Positions 1 to 7,931 of a stretch of DNA of 64,000 nucleotides are shown here, in pieces. This stretch comes from AP-15 sp963738185 (GTDB lineage: Bacteria > Pseudomonadota > Alphaproteobacteria > ATCC43930 > CGMCC-115725), in assembly GCA_963738185.1 (NCBI GenBank), contig CAVTVA010000003.1, positions 2,852,001 through 2,916,000 of the forward strand, given 5' to 3'. The position numbers and the translations under genes are program-made. The number at the start of each line of letters is the position of its first letter. Within the stretch, counting starts at the first letter, position 1. The notes below the pieces were generated by a model. It worked only from the letters and a program-made list of their open reading frames with translations. It did not search any database and had not been told where the DNA came from.

Positions 1-32
1 TCGAGATCGAGGTCATGGCGATCGTTGACTGA
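1..32 (+). CDS. 3' end of a gene cut by the window edge
   Basis: Only the last codons are present: an open frame ends EIEVMAIVD and stops with TGA at 30-32. The ending resembles the C-termini of small Rid/YjgF-type proteins, but nine residues are too few to assign a family. It converges on the amidase gene that ends at 49. Confidence 0.3.
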   Translation, partial: EIEVMAIVD

Positions 33-48
33 CCGCGACTGGCCGAGC

Positions 49-1630
49 TTAGGCCAACGGCGGGGTGGTCGGCGGCCGGCGGCGGGCCTGGGTCGCCTGC
101 TCGAAGGCGTAGGCCAGGCGCAGCAAGGTGAGCTCGCTCCAGGCGCGGCCGGTGAAGGTGACGCCGAACGGGTATTCCGGCGTCTCTCGGCCGCCGCTGC
201 CGCTGACGAAGCCGGCCGGGACCTGGACGCTCGGATAGCCGGCCTTGGCGGCGATCGCGGCGCCGGCGGCACCCGGGAACAGCACCGCGTCGAGACGGTG
301 CCGATCCATATAGGCGTCGAGCCCGAGCGTGCGCGCGGAACGCAGATCCATCTGCCGGGCCGAGAGATATTCAGGCTCGGCCAGGTCGCCGCGCGTGGCT
401 GCGGCAGCAAGAAACAAATCCTGACCAAAACGCAGGGCCCGATCCGCATGGGCGGCGTTGAAGGCGACGATGTCGTCGAGATTGCGCATCGCGGTGCCGC
501 TCGCCCAATCGCGCAGGTAAAGGTCGAGATCGTGCTTCAGCTCGTAAACAAAAACGAGCGGCCGGCGCATCGGCTGGCCGCGGGTCGGGCTTTCGGGATT
601 TTGGTTGAGGATCGCGATTTCGGTGCCGGGGCCGCCGATCCAGCCGGCGGTCGGCATGTTGACGCGCACGATCGTGGCGCCCAATTGCTCGATCGCGGCG
701 ATCGCTTTGGCCATCACGGCGGCGGCGCACGCCGGCAGCGGGCCGTAGTAGACATCGTTGGCCGGGTCGGCAGGGTCGCTCGGCACGCCGATGCGGGCGC
801 CGCGCAGCCCGTCGGCATCGAGCACGCGCGTGTAATCCGCCGGTCGCCGCAGCTCTGTGGTCGCCGGGTCGAGCGGGTCGGCGGCGGCCAGCACGTTGAG
901 CAGGATCGCCGCGTCGCGCACATTGCGGGTCAGCGGGCCGGCGGTATCCTGGCTGTGCGCGATCGGGACAATGCCGGCGCGGCTGAGGAGCCCCACCGTC
1001 GGCTTGACCGTGACCAGGCCGTTCTGGCAGGCCGGCGATAACAGCGAACCCGAGGTCTCGGTGCCGATCGCCGCCGCCGCCAGCCCGGCCGCGACCGCCG
1101 CCGCCGAGCCCGAGCTCGACCCGCCCGGCGAGACGATCGGCACATCGCGCTCGTCGAGCTGCGGCGCATAGGGGTTGCGCACCTGGCCGCCGAGCGAGCT
1201 GTACCCGGCCGGCATGTCGATCGCCAAGATGTTGGCGAATTCGGTCAGGTTGGCCTTGCCGAGAATGATCGCACCGGCCTGCCGCAGCAGCGCCACGACC
1301 GTGGCGTCCTGCCGGCCTCGCGCCTCGGCGAGCGCGAGCGAGCCCGCGGTCGTGTGCTGCAGGTCGGCGGTGGCGATGTTGTCCTTGACCAGGACCGGAA
1401 TGCCCTCGAGCGGCCGGCGCGCGCGCCGGCTGGCGCGCATCGAGCGCCGCAGCGATCGCCGGCGCTTCCGGGTTGATCTCGCGCACCGAGTCAGTCAGCG
1501 GGCCGGCGCGGTCATAGGCCGCGATCCGCGCCAGATAGGCTCGCACCAGCGCGGCAGCCGATATCGCCCCGGCCGAGAGCGCCTGCTGCAGTTCGCCGAT
1601 CGTGGCGTTCGCAATCTCGAAACCGGCCAT
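49..1630 (-). CDS. Amidase signature family protein (frameshifted near 1435)
   Basis: An amidase-signature (AS) hydrolase, a family that splits C-N bonds of amides through a Ser-cisSer-Lys triad. The N-terminal part starts MAGFEIANATIGELQQAL at 1630. The rest lies in a neighbouring frame from about 1440 to 49 and contains the signature GGSSSGSAAAVAAG, the upstream lysine segment GIPVLVKDN and a GTETSGS segment. The two halves join without loss if one base is corrected in the GC-rich run around 1425-1440, giving about 525 residues, normal for the family. The start at 1630 leaves the upstream stretch as a divergent promoter region shared with the RNase Z gene. The substrate cannot be told. The break could be a real inactivating mutation, but the pattern across the window favours a sequence error. 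Confidence 0.85.
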
Positions 1631-1726
1631 GATAAGGCGCACGTCCGCAGTGGAAGGATCCCGGACGCAGCTTATCATCCCGATCTATGATTTTCCTGAT
1701 GATCCTTGCGCGAGGCTGGCGAGCCG

Positions 1727-2659
1727 ATGTTCGAGTTGGTGTTTCTCGGCACTGCCGCGGCGGTGCCCTCGGCCGAGCGGGGTTTGCCGGCGCTCCATGT
1801 CGGCCACGGGCCCGACCGGTTTCTGGTCGATTGCGGGGAGGGGACGCAGCGCCAGCTGCTGCGCGCCGGGCTCGGCTTTCGCGGGCTTGGGCACGTGCTG
1901 CTGACCCACGCGCATCTCGATCACATGGCTGGGCTGGCGGGGCTCGTCGCCACCCGCGCGCTGTGGGGGCTCGAGAGCGCGATCGAGATCGTCGGCAGCG
2001 CCGAGACCGTGGATTTTGTGCGCCGCTATCTCGCCGTGACCGTTGGCGACGCGGCCGGCGGCTATCGCTTGCGTGCGGTCGCGCCGGGATTGGCGCTGTC
2101 GCGGCCCGGCTGGCGGCTCGAGGCCTTCGCGGTCGCCCATCGCGGCACACAGAGCCTGGGCTGGCGGTTCGAGGAAGAGGCGCGCCGGCCGCTGCTGGCC
2201 GAACGCCTCGCAGCATTGGGCGTGCCGGAGGGGGCGGTGCGGCGCGAACTGGCGGAGGGCCGCGCGGTGACGCTCGCCGATGGCCGGCGGATCGCGCCGG
2301 AGATGGTTCAGGGGCCCGCAATTACCGGCGCCAGGCTCGCCATTATCGGCGATGTCGAGGAGGTCGCCTCGTTGACCGGCGAGGTCCGCGGGTGCGACGC
2401 GCTGGTGATCGAAGCCACTTTCCTCGACCATGACAATGCGCTCGCCCGAGCGCGCGGCCATCTGACCGCTGCCGCCGCCGCCGGGCTGGCGCGCGCGGCC
2501 GGGGTCGGCGAATTGCTGCTGACCCACATTTCCGGCCGCTATCGGCCCGAGGAGATCGGCGCCGAAGCCGCCGCCCTGTTCCCGCAAACGCGGGTCGTCG
2601 CCGATTTCGATCGCATCACGGTCGCCGCCCGGTCCACGCTGTCCAAGATTGATCCTTGA
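1727..2659 (+). CDS. rnz: Ribonuclease Z (tRNA 3' endonuclease), metallo-beta-lactamase fold
   Basis: A tRNase Z-type metallo-beta-lactamase protein of 310 residues, the usual size of the short form. It would cleave the 3' trailer of pre-tRNAs using two zinc ions. Visible motifs are the N-terminal FLGTAAAVPS strand-loop, the zinc site THAHLDHMAGL, the middle histidine in VAHRGTQSLGW, the aspartate of EATFLDHD and the C-terminal LTHISGRY, which matches the RNase Z LTHxSxRY element. The start at ATG 1727 is preferred over one seven codons upstream because family members begin directly at the first strand (MFELVFLG). It is divergent from the amidase and separated by 72 bases from the downstream CobW-type gene on the same strand. 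Confidence 0.88.
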   Translation: MFELVFLGTAAAVPSAERGLPALHVGHGPDRFLVDCGEGTQRQLLRAGLGFRGLGHVLLTHAHLDHMAGLAGLVATRALWGLESAIEIVGSAETVDFVRRYLAVTVGDAAGGYRLRAVAPGLALSRPGWRLEAFAVAHRGTQSLGWRFEEEARRPLLAERLAALGVPEGAVRRELAEGRAVTLADGRRIAPEMVQGPAITGARLAIIGDVEEVASLTGEVRGCDALVIEATFLDHDNALARARGHLTAAAAAGLARAAGVGELLLTHISGRYRPEEIGAEAAALFPQTRVVADFDRITVAARSTLSKIDP

Positions 2660-2731
2660 GCCGCCGCGCTCGACCGGGCCGCCCATTTCGACGAAACTCT
2701 ACGCAATTCCCAGAGTGGAGCCTGGCGCGCG

Positions 2732-3787
2732 ATGAATTCGACCGAACCCTCGCTGATCCCGGTCACCTTGCTGACCGGCTTTCTCGGCAGCGGCAAGACG
2801 ACCGTGCTGAACCATGTGCTGAAAGAGCCGGGGATGGCGGCGACCGCGGTCATCGTCAACGAGTTTGGCGAGATCGGCATCGACCATCTCCTGGTCGAAA
2901 GGGCGACCGACGATGTCGTGCTGCTGAACAGCGGCTGCCTGTGCTGCAGCGTGCGCGGCGACATTGTCGACACGTTGCTGAATCTCTATGTCGGCCGGGC
3001 CAACGGCAAGATCCCGCATTTCGTCCGGGTGGTGATCGAGACCACCGGGCTCGCCGACCCGGCGCCGATCCTGCACACCCTGATCTCGGACCCGCTGGTG
3101 GCGGCGCGCTATATGCTTGACGGGGTGGTGGCGACGGTCGATGCGGTCAACGGCGCCGGCACCCTCGACCGGCAATCGGAGGCGGTCAAGCAGGCCGCGG
3201 TCGCCGACCGGCTGTTGTTGACCAAGTCGGATCTCGCAGAGCCGGGGACCGCGGCGGCGTTAAAGGCGCGGCTCGCCGCGCTCAACCCCGGCGCCCCGGT
3301 GCTGCCGGTGGCGCAAGGGGCGGTCGATCCGGCATTGCTGTTTAATCTCGGATTTTACGACCCGCAGACCAAGAGCATCGACGTTCAGCGCTGGCTGCGC
3401 GAGGAGGCGTATGAGGCTGGGCACGAGCACAGCCACGAGCACCAGCAGATCGACGTCAACCGGCACGACGAGCGCATCCGCGCCTTTTGCATCACCCGCG
3501 AGCGCCCGATCTCGTGGGCGGCGTTATCGACCTGGCTCGACGCGCTGGCGACGATGCGCGGCGACGATCTGTTGCGGCTGAAGGCGATCGTGGCGCTGAG
3601 CGACCGGCCCGGCGAGCCGGTCGTGGTGCACGGGGTGCAGCACCTGTTTCACCCGCCGGTGCTGCTGAAAGAATGGCCGAGCGACGACCACCGCACCCGA
3701 ATGGTGTTCATCACCCGCGACCTGCCGCGCGAGGCGATCGAATCGACGCTCGCGGCCTTCGAGGAGGCGGTCGGGGAAGCCGGATAA
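2732..3787 (+). CDS. CobW/COG0523-family GTP-binding metallochaperone
   Basis: A G3E-family P-loop GTPase of the CobW/YeiR/ZNG1 group, 351 residues. Walker A is GFLGSGKTTVLNH near residues 15-27, the metal-binding CxCC motif is GCLCCSVRG near 68-76, and a base-recognition element reads TKSD near 165. A histidine-rich linker (GHEHSHEHQQ) precedes the C-terminal CobW_C domain, typical of members that handle zinc or another divalent metal. The family delivers metals to target enzymes at the cost of GTP. No cobalamin genes, zinc transporter genes or clear Zur-type operator are visible nearby, so the metal and client remain unassigned. It follows the RNase Z gene in the same direction. Confidence 0.88.
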   Translation: MNSTEPSLIPVTLLTGFLGSGKTTVLNHVLKEPGMAATAVIVNEFGEIGIDHLLVERATDDVVLLNSGCLCCSVRGDIVDTLLNLYVGRANGKIPHFVRVVIETTGLADPAPILHTLISDPLVAARYMLDGVVATVDAVNGAGTLDRQSEAVKQAAVADRLLLTKSDLAEPGTAAALKARLAALNPGAPVLPVAQGAVDPALLFNLGFYDPQTKSIDVQRWLREEAYEAGHEHSHEHQQIDVNRHDERIRAFCITRERPISWAALSTWLDALATMRGDDLLRLKAIVALSDRPGEPVVVHGVQHLFHPPVLLKEWPSDDHRTRMVFITRDLPREAIESTLAAFEEAVGEAG

Positions 3788-3825
3788 CGCTCCCGGCAAT
3801 CGGCGGGAGCGGCGCCCGCACGGGG

Positions 3826-4001
3826 CGTGATCCGCGGATGGGGCTGACCGAGACGAGCGCCGCGCTGGCGGCTTGCGTCATCGTCCTCGTCATTGCGGTC
3901 ATCCTCGATCGCCGCCCCTACCGGCCCGGCAAGCGCAACTATATCACGCTGATGATCCTTGCCCTCGCGGCCGGCATGGTGCTCGGCCGGCATCTGTTGA
4001 C
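3826..4001. repeat. Direct repeat copy A (176 bp) flanking the TIGR04255 cassette
   Basis: Aligns without gaps to 5996-6171 with about 11 mismatches by eye (roughly 94% identity). It covers the start and nearly all of the small membrane-protein gene, and identity stops right after the codons for HLLT. The space between the copies holds the lower-GC three-gene cassette. Confidence 0.9.
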
Positions 4002-4050
4002 TCTCATCGTGCGGTTGAGGGGCGTTAGTCGTGCGGTAAGTGAAGCGTGA
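3838..4050 (+). CDS. Small membrane protein, copy A, with replaced C-terminus
   Basis: A 70-residue protein starting MGLTETSAALAACVIVLVIAVILDRRPY. Two hydrophobic segments (about residues 8-23 and 37-50) flank a conserved basic loop RRPYRPGKRNY, suggesting a two-span inner-membrane protein. I do not recognise the family. Its paralogue at 6008-6184 is nearly identical over 54 codons and ends LLTLLL, whereas this copy reads past that point into unrelated DNA and gains RGVSRAVSEA-like residues. The intact family ending is therefore probably in copy B, and this copy was altered at the junction with the cassette. The start at 3838 is shared by both copies. Confidence 0.6.
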   Translation: MGLTETSAALAACVIVLVIAVILDRRPYRPGKRNYITLMILALAAGMVLGRHLLTLIVRLRGVSRAVSEA

Positions 4051-4060
4051 TTTCAGCTCC

Positions 4061-4453
4061 CTAGGTCGCAATGTCCATACCCTCGATATGTACCCATTCA
4101 GAAGCATCACGGAGCCGATTTGCCGTCCCGGGCGTTTTTTTGCCAATCACCTCTCCGTGTGCGGAATTACTGGGAAGTGGTTTTGCTACCACCGAAAGGC
4201 CCTTGTCACGTGCCGACTGAGCTGAAAATCGAACGAGTGAGTAGCCCGGGTGATCCTTTAACGAAAAATGCCAATCCAAGCCGGCTGAATATAGTCGGGG
4301 CTCCACGTCGACGGATAAGTTCATATCCTTGAAGGCTGCCGAGGACGGCCGAGGCTGCCCGGTATTCTGATCTATGACGACTTGAGCTGGATGGACGCGC
4401 CGCAACAGGCCTGCGTCCTGCGAGATGGAGCCATCGTCCGTTTCAGAGGACAT
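4061..4453 (-). CDS. Cassette protein 3: uncharacterised 130-residue protein (LLRRVHPAQVV / SAHGEVIGKK)
   Basis: The third gene of the minus-strand cassette. Recognisable blocks are LLRRVHPAQVVIDQNTGQ near the N-terminus, RPSSAAFKDMNLSVDVE in the middle and NSAHGEVIGKKTPGTANRL towards the C-terminus. From memory these blocks recur in uncharacterised bacterial proteins found next to TIGR04255 proteins; no biochemical function is known to me. No membrane segment or signal peptide is present. It starts 18 bases after the stop of the GWDSY gene, so the two are probably cotranscribed. Base composition is visibly less GC-rich than the flanking host genes, consistent with acquired DNA. Confidence 0.72.
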   Translation of the reverse strand: MSSETDDGSISQDAGLLRRVHPAQVVIDQNTGQPRPSSAAFKDMNLSVDVEPRLYSAGLDWHFSLKDHPGYSLVRFSAQSARDKGLSVVAKPLPSNSAHGEVIGKKTPGTANRLRDASEWVHIEGMDIAT

Positions 4454-4471
4454 GCCGGTGCTGGCCGCCCA

Positions 4472-4966
4472 TTACCGCGATGTTAACTCGGCAATAGGTG
4501 CAGCGAGAGCCGAGAAGTCATTTGAAAGTTCCGTTGAGAGCTGTTCGCCAGTCCGATGATCTTCGAACCACAGCTCGCACTCGTAGGGCGCAGTAATATG
4601 GAGTTCGAGGTCGATGTTTTTCTCATGCCACTCAAGCTGAACGCCCCCGACCGGCGAGGGCACGACCCGTGGGAGCGGCGTGCGCGGCCGCATGACGGCA
4701 TTCAAAACCCACAGCGCAAAGAAACCGGCATCCCACCGCAGCGGCAAACCGGAATAACTATCCCAGCCCTGCTCCATAGTGGCATACTTAGCCAGTGGCG
4801 TAAGCACTTCGACTTGCCATTTCTCGTCAGGACCCGCGTTGTAATGCGCCTGCATGTTATCAAATCGAAGCTCCGGTATCGGTGCTTGCCTCTTCGAGAC
4901 GGTGGTGACGCCTCCATCGACGAAGAAGTCCTCGTTTGATATACGGCGAAGCGCACTGTTAGGCAT
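4472..4966 (-). CDS. Cassette protein 2: uncharacterised GWDSYSGLP-motif protein
   Basis: A 164-residue soluble protein if started at ATG 4966. That start is chosen because the extended upstream TIGR04255 frame stops at 4959-4961, an 8-base overlap typical of coupled translation; a start at 5014 would add 16 residues. The core reads MEQGWDSYSGLPLRWDA, followed by VVPSPVGGVQLEWHEKNIDLELH and a C-terminal WFEDHRTGEQ. The invariant-looking GWDSY and GGVQLEWH elements suggest a small beta-rich fold. I recall such proteins as hypothetical neighbours of TIGR04255 proteins. No catalytic motif known to me is present, so no function is proposed. Confidence 0.75.
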   Translation of the reverse strand: MPNSALRRISNEDFFVDGGVTTVSKRQAPIPELRFDNMQAHYNAGPDEKWQVEVLTPLAKYATMEQGWDSYSGLPLRWDAGFFALWVLNAVMRPRTPLPRVVPSPVGGVQLEWHEKNIDLELHITAPYECELWFEDHRTGEQLSTELSNDFSALAAPIAELTSR

Positions 4967-5844
4967 TTTCTCTTCCCCAAAAATCCCACATCTCAGACGT
5001 CGTGACGGCAGCAAAGGTGCGCACGACTACCCGGCGTTCCTCGTCAAGAAGCCGGAACGCTTCGGTGACCGAACTCGTTGGATGGCTTTCCTCGAACAGT
5101 GATCTCAAGTCGTATAACGGGTCGATTCTGAGTCGCGAGCAAGGCAGGCCCGAAAGTCACGTATGTGCGCCCAAACGGCTTTCCCTCATGGCGGAGCACG
5201 AAGCGGCTCTGCACCATCGCGCTCTCGATTTCATGACAAAAGGGCTCGGCAAAGCGCCCGGCCCACAACGGCGTAATACGCTCAAGGTGGCGATAAATGT
5301 CGTGCTCGCCGGGAGGAAGCTCAATCGTGTTGATATATGTCACCTCGCATTGGTTTGGTCGCATCTCTCCGAGGCTTTCGGCCGCGAGAAAGCCGGTAAA
5401 CGTTCCAACATCGGAGGCGAATTGGTTACGGATCGCCTCATAGCGAGGATAATCCTTTTCTGCCTCATGCTTCCGCCAATTGTGCGCTATCCGATCTTGC
5501 TGCACTTGCAAAAGTTCGCCCCCGGACTCTTCTTCGAACCAATACCGCGGCATCGGTGGTGACAGGAGCGTCTGAATTTGCAAAAACGGCGCTGGGTTAG
5601 CCGGCATCACACCGAATGTTTCAAACCTCGCCTGAAGTGGCGCCTGTTCCGATATTTTGGGATATTCTTGCCGCAACCTTTCCCACAAGAGCCCAATATG
5701 TGCGCTGCGGAACATGGGGATCGACGCAAATTGCACCGAAAGCACGACCTCACTTACCGGCGGGTTTCTAAAATCCGGCAGGTCGGCGGGCCTTGATAAC
5801 GGCGAGAACTCAGGATCAGTGGTCATCAGCGTATCATCTTGCAT
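4959..5844 (-). CDS. Cassette protein 1: TIGR04255-family protein (apparent frameshift near 5080)
   Basis: The N-terminus carries the family hallmark FRNPPVSEVVLSVQF followed by an amphipathic region, as in the sporadically distributed TIGR04255 family of about 260 residues, whose function is unknown. The annotated frame ends at 5044 after RLEITVRGKPSNEF, but a neighbouring frame continues with SSVTEAFRLLDEERRVVV and ends with TSEMWDFWGREN, stopping at 4959-4961. That tail looks like the family C-terminus (a helix, then a T-x-E-M-x-x-x-W-G ending). A one-base shift around 5070-5085 therefore restores about 295 residues and places the stop 8 bases inside the next gene. It leads the three-gene operon. 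A later start at MTTDPEF is possible. Confidence 0.8.
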
Positions 5845-5940
5845 GTTGGACTCGACGGGACCCTCTTGTAAAGTCCCGCGAACCCCAGCCGACCTTGGTT
5901 CTTCATATGGTCGTCGCTAGCGGTCGGTTGAAGGGAGCTG

Positions 5941-6000
5941 ATGATGAAGCCCGCTGCGCTGCCTGACCGCGCGGTGGTGCGGCATCCGCTCGGGCCGTGA
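5941..6000 (+). CDS. Possible 19-residue leader ORF before membrane-protein copy B
   Basis: ATG ATG AAG at 5941 follows an AGGGAG-like ribosome-binding sequence and encodes MMKPAALPDRAVVRHPLGP, stopping at TGA 5998-6000, 7 bases before the ATG of the membrane gene at 6008. The geometry suits a leader or coupled mini-cistron. There is no conservation evidence for it, and copy A lacks an equivalent. Confidence 0.25.
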   Translation: MMKPAALPDRAVVRHPLGP

Positions 6001-6171
6001 TCCGCGGATGGGGCTGATCCCGACGAGCGCCGCGCTGGCGGGTTGCATCCTCGTCCTCGCGATCGCGGTCATCCTCGATCACCGCCCCTACCGGCCCGGC
6101 AAGCGCAACTATATCCCGCTGATGATCCTTGCCCTCGCGGCCGGCATGGTGCTCGGCCGGCATCTGTTGAC
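5996..6171. repeat. Direct repeat copy B (176 bp) flanking the TIGR04255 cassette
   Basis: Gap-free counterpart of 3826-4001 at an offset of 2170 bases. It contains the probably intact small membrane gene. Because the copies differ at about 11 positions, several of them amino-acid changing, the duplication is not very recent. Confidence 0.9.
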
Positions 6172-6184
6172 GCTGCTTCTATAG
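6008..6184 (+). CDS. Small two-span membrane protein, copy B (probably intact)
   Basis: A 58-residue protein beginning MGLIPTSAALAGCILVLAI and ending RHLLTLLL, too short to stand out as a long ORF but supported by its 94% identical copy at 3838. Two hydrophobic stretches flank the basic loop DHRPYRPGKRNY. Differences from copy A fall mainly in the first hydrophobic helix and are conservative (Val/Ile/Leu/Ala exchanges), which suggests selection for a membrane span. The family is not recognised. The tail-to-tail neighbour is the lipoprotein gene ending at 6207. Confidence 0.6.
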   Translation: MGLIPTSAALAGCILVLAIAVILDHRPYRPGKRNYIPLMILALAAGMVLGRHLLTLLL

Positions 6185-6206
6185 GCGGCCGGCGCCTCGG
6201 CACCCT

Positions 6207-6449
6207 TTACTCGCCGCCGGTGCAGTGTCGCAGATTGTAGCGCTCGTCCTCGTAATCGTCCATCGCGGCCTGCAATACGCTGTTGGGCGGCAAGGCCTTC
6301 AGGGCCGCGGTGATCGCCTTGATCGTCGCCTCGTTGTAAGCCACCGGCTTGGGGCACTGGCAAGCGGCAGTGGTGCCTATGCTGCTGCAACCGGCCAACC
6401 CCAGAACCGCGGCCAGCACCGCAACTCTCCTCTCCAATCCCAACGGCAT
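6207..6449 (-). CDS. Small lipoprotein (Rz1-like size and layout)
   Basis: An 80-residue precursor with a basic start (MPLGLERR), a hydrophobic core and the lipobox LAGC at about residues 18-21, so Cys21 would be lipidated after signal peptidase II cleavage. The mature part has a CQCPKP element and a helical region ending DDYEDERYNLRHC. Size, lipobox and position at the end of a minus-strand phage-like cluster would fit an outer-membrane spanin subunit, but the mature protein is not very proline-rich and two non-phage-type genes intervene, so it may equally be a host lipoprotein. Confidence 0.6.
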   Translation of the reverse strand: MPLGLERRVAVLAAVLGLAGCSSIGTTAACQCPKPVAYNEATIKAITAALKALPPNSVLQAAMDDYEDERYNLRHCTGGE

Positions 6450-6554
6450 GCCCGTTCCCCCGCCCCAGCGTCGCGCACCATGACCAGGGGCAGGCTTTCG
6501 ATCAAGCCGGAATGGCGTCGCACGACAGACACATCAGCAGCAGCGGCCGAGCGT

Positions 6555-7443
6555 CTACTGCTTGATCAGGGTTGCGACCGAGATGTGCGGCCAATCGATC
6601 CCGAGGAAGTTCAGGATCACCGTCTGGGTGTATTGCAGCTGCATGAACGTGCCGCTGCCGTCGGGCTGCTGCACGCTCTCGATCCAGAAGACGGCGTCGA
6701 GCCTTGTCGCGTTGGCGTTCTGGACCACGAATGGAATGTTGACAATGCCCCCGCTCGGGCTTGTCGAAATAATCAGCACCACGGTATTGGTGATGTCCTG
6801 ACCTTGGATCGCCTCCTGGAGGGCAAGGTTCGGGTTCTTGACAAAGGGGAGCTTAAAGCCCGGGGGCAATGGCGGGTTCAAAAACGGGTCCAGATAGCCG
6901 GGCAGAATTCCCGGTCCAGTGGGCGTCGAATCGATTGCGCCGATCAGGGGGCCGCCGGCCACGGTCAGCGAATTTCCCTGCGCCAGCAGCGAATCGCCGT
7001 GCGGGATGGTGCCCAGACGGGCCACGGTGGCGGGCTGGACCGGCAGCACGGTCGTCGCCGGCACATTCAACCAAATGCCCGGCTCGATGTGCAGCGCGTC
7101 GTTGGTGACGGCGTCGCTGACGCGCTGCAGATAGGTCAGGCCGTGCAGCTGGATATCCGGTTGCCCGGTGCCGATGCCGAGATCGGTGATGCGAGCCGCG
7201 GTTCGGAACCGGCCCGCCGATCGGGATGAATTGCAGCGTCTCTCGCGTGGCGCTGAGCTTCAGCCGGAAAGGCTTTGGCCCGGTGCTCGGCGGGCGCGAA
7301 TCGAAATCCGGTAGCGAGATCAAACTAAATCCGTTGCCGACCCAGGTCCCAGCGAGGTCGGCGAGCGGTCCAAGCCTCTCCGCGGCGGTTTTTAATGGGG
7401 GGCTTGCGCGCCGTGGCGCCGTGGCAATCGCGGCGGCAGTCAT
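6555..7443 (-). CDS. Haem-binding-type beta-barrel protein (frameshifted near 7190)
   Basis: The N-terminal half (start 7443) contains LADLAGTWVGNGFSLIS and FIPIGGPVPNRGS. The remainder is in the neighbouring frame and contains DALHIEPGIWLNVP, TIPHGDSLLAQG and the C-terminal FLGIDWPHISVATLIKQ. Joined by one base near 7185-7195 it gives about 295 residues. This matches a family annotated as haem-binding proteins, with a GTW-G lipocalin/nitrobindin-like opening, in alpha- and betaproteobacteria; the function is not established. No signal peptide is visible. It is separated from the GWRIW gene by a short intergenic stretch and is not a recognised virion component. Confidence 0.68.
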
Positions 7444-7515
7444 ACCTGTCTCTCCTCTCGGCCGAGCGTCTGCGCAGCAACGATCGGAGTTGGCTAAATC
7501 TGCGTCAAGCCGTTT

Positions 7516-7929
7516 TTAGTTAACAGCACGTGTCGCCTCTGGCGAATATCGAGCGGAAGGGTGTGGCAGTATTATTGACTGGGCAGGGGCCTCCAGACCG
7601 TAGCGCCGGCATACCTCGCCGAGCTGATGGTTCGTTGGGTGGACCCCGTCAACGGTCGCGATGCGCGCAAACTGTGCGCGATAACCGCGCCGGTGTTCCG
7701 CGACCTCGCCCCATATCCGCACCGAGCCATAAGCGATTGTCAGCGCGGGGCTCGACATACGCCGCGCCTCCTCGATTGCCCGAAGCGGTTCCTTGAAAAC
7801 AAAGATCCCGAAGCCGGCGCCAAGATCGCCCGCGACAAACCCGTCGGCTGGCCAGACGGTCTCCCGGAACGGGCTCAATAAATAACCGTCGCGGACCAGC
7901 CAAATGCGCCAGCCGGTGATCTCGCCCAA
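7516..7929 (-). CDS. Uncharacterised GWRIW-domain protein
   Basis: About 137 residues if started at TTG 7929, directly after the stop of the 51-codon ORF (TAA-CT-TTG). The domain opens EITGWRIWLVRDGYLLSP, continues with an internal GFGIFVFKEPLRA and ends with VRIWGEVAEHRRGYRAQFA. This layout is familiar from small uncharacterised bacterial proteins in which GWR-W, a GIYAfk-like segment and a V-LWG-V-EH-GYRAE-like segment are conserved. No enzymatic motif is recognised. A longer reading starting at 8193 is open, but it runs antiparallel over the short upstream ORF with low-complexity residues and is not preferred. Confidence 0.6.
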   Translation of the reverse strand: MGEITGWRIWLVRDGYLLSPFRETVWPADGFVAGDLGAGFGIFVFKEPLRAIEEARRMSSPALTIAYGSVRIWGEVAEHRRGYRAQFARIATVDGVHPTNHQLGEVCRRYGLEAPAQSIILPHPSARYSPEATRAVN

Positions 7930-7931
7930 AG

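Noticed and set aside
25..1041. 338-codon plus-strand open frame over the amidase
   Set aside because: It is antisense to an amidase with an intact signature motif and is rich in Arg/Gly/Ala, a typical high-GC shadow.
4120..4145. GGGCG-TTTTTTT as a terminator
   Set aside because: It lies within the LLRRVHPAQVV gene and has no matching hairpin.
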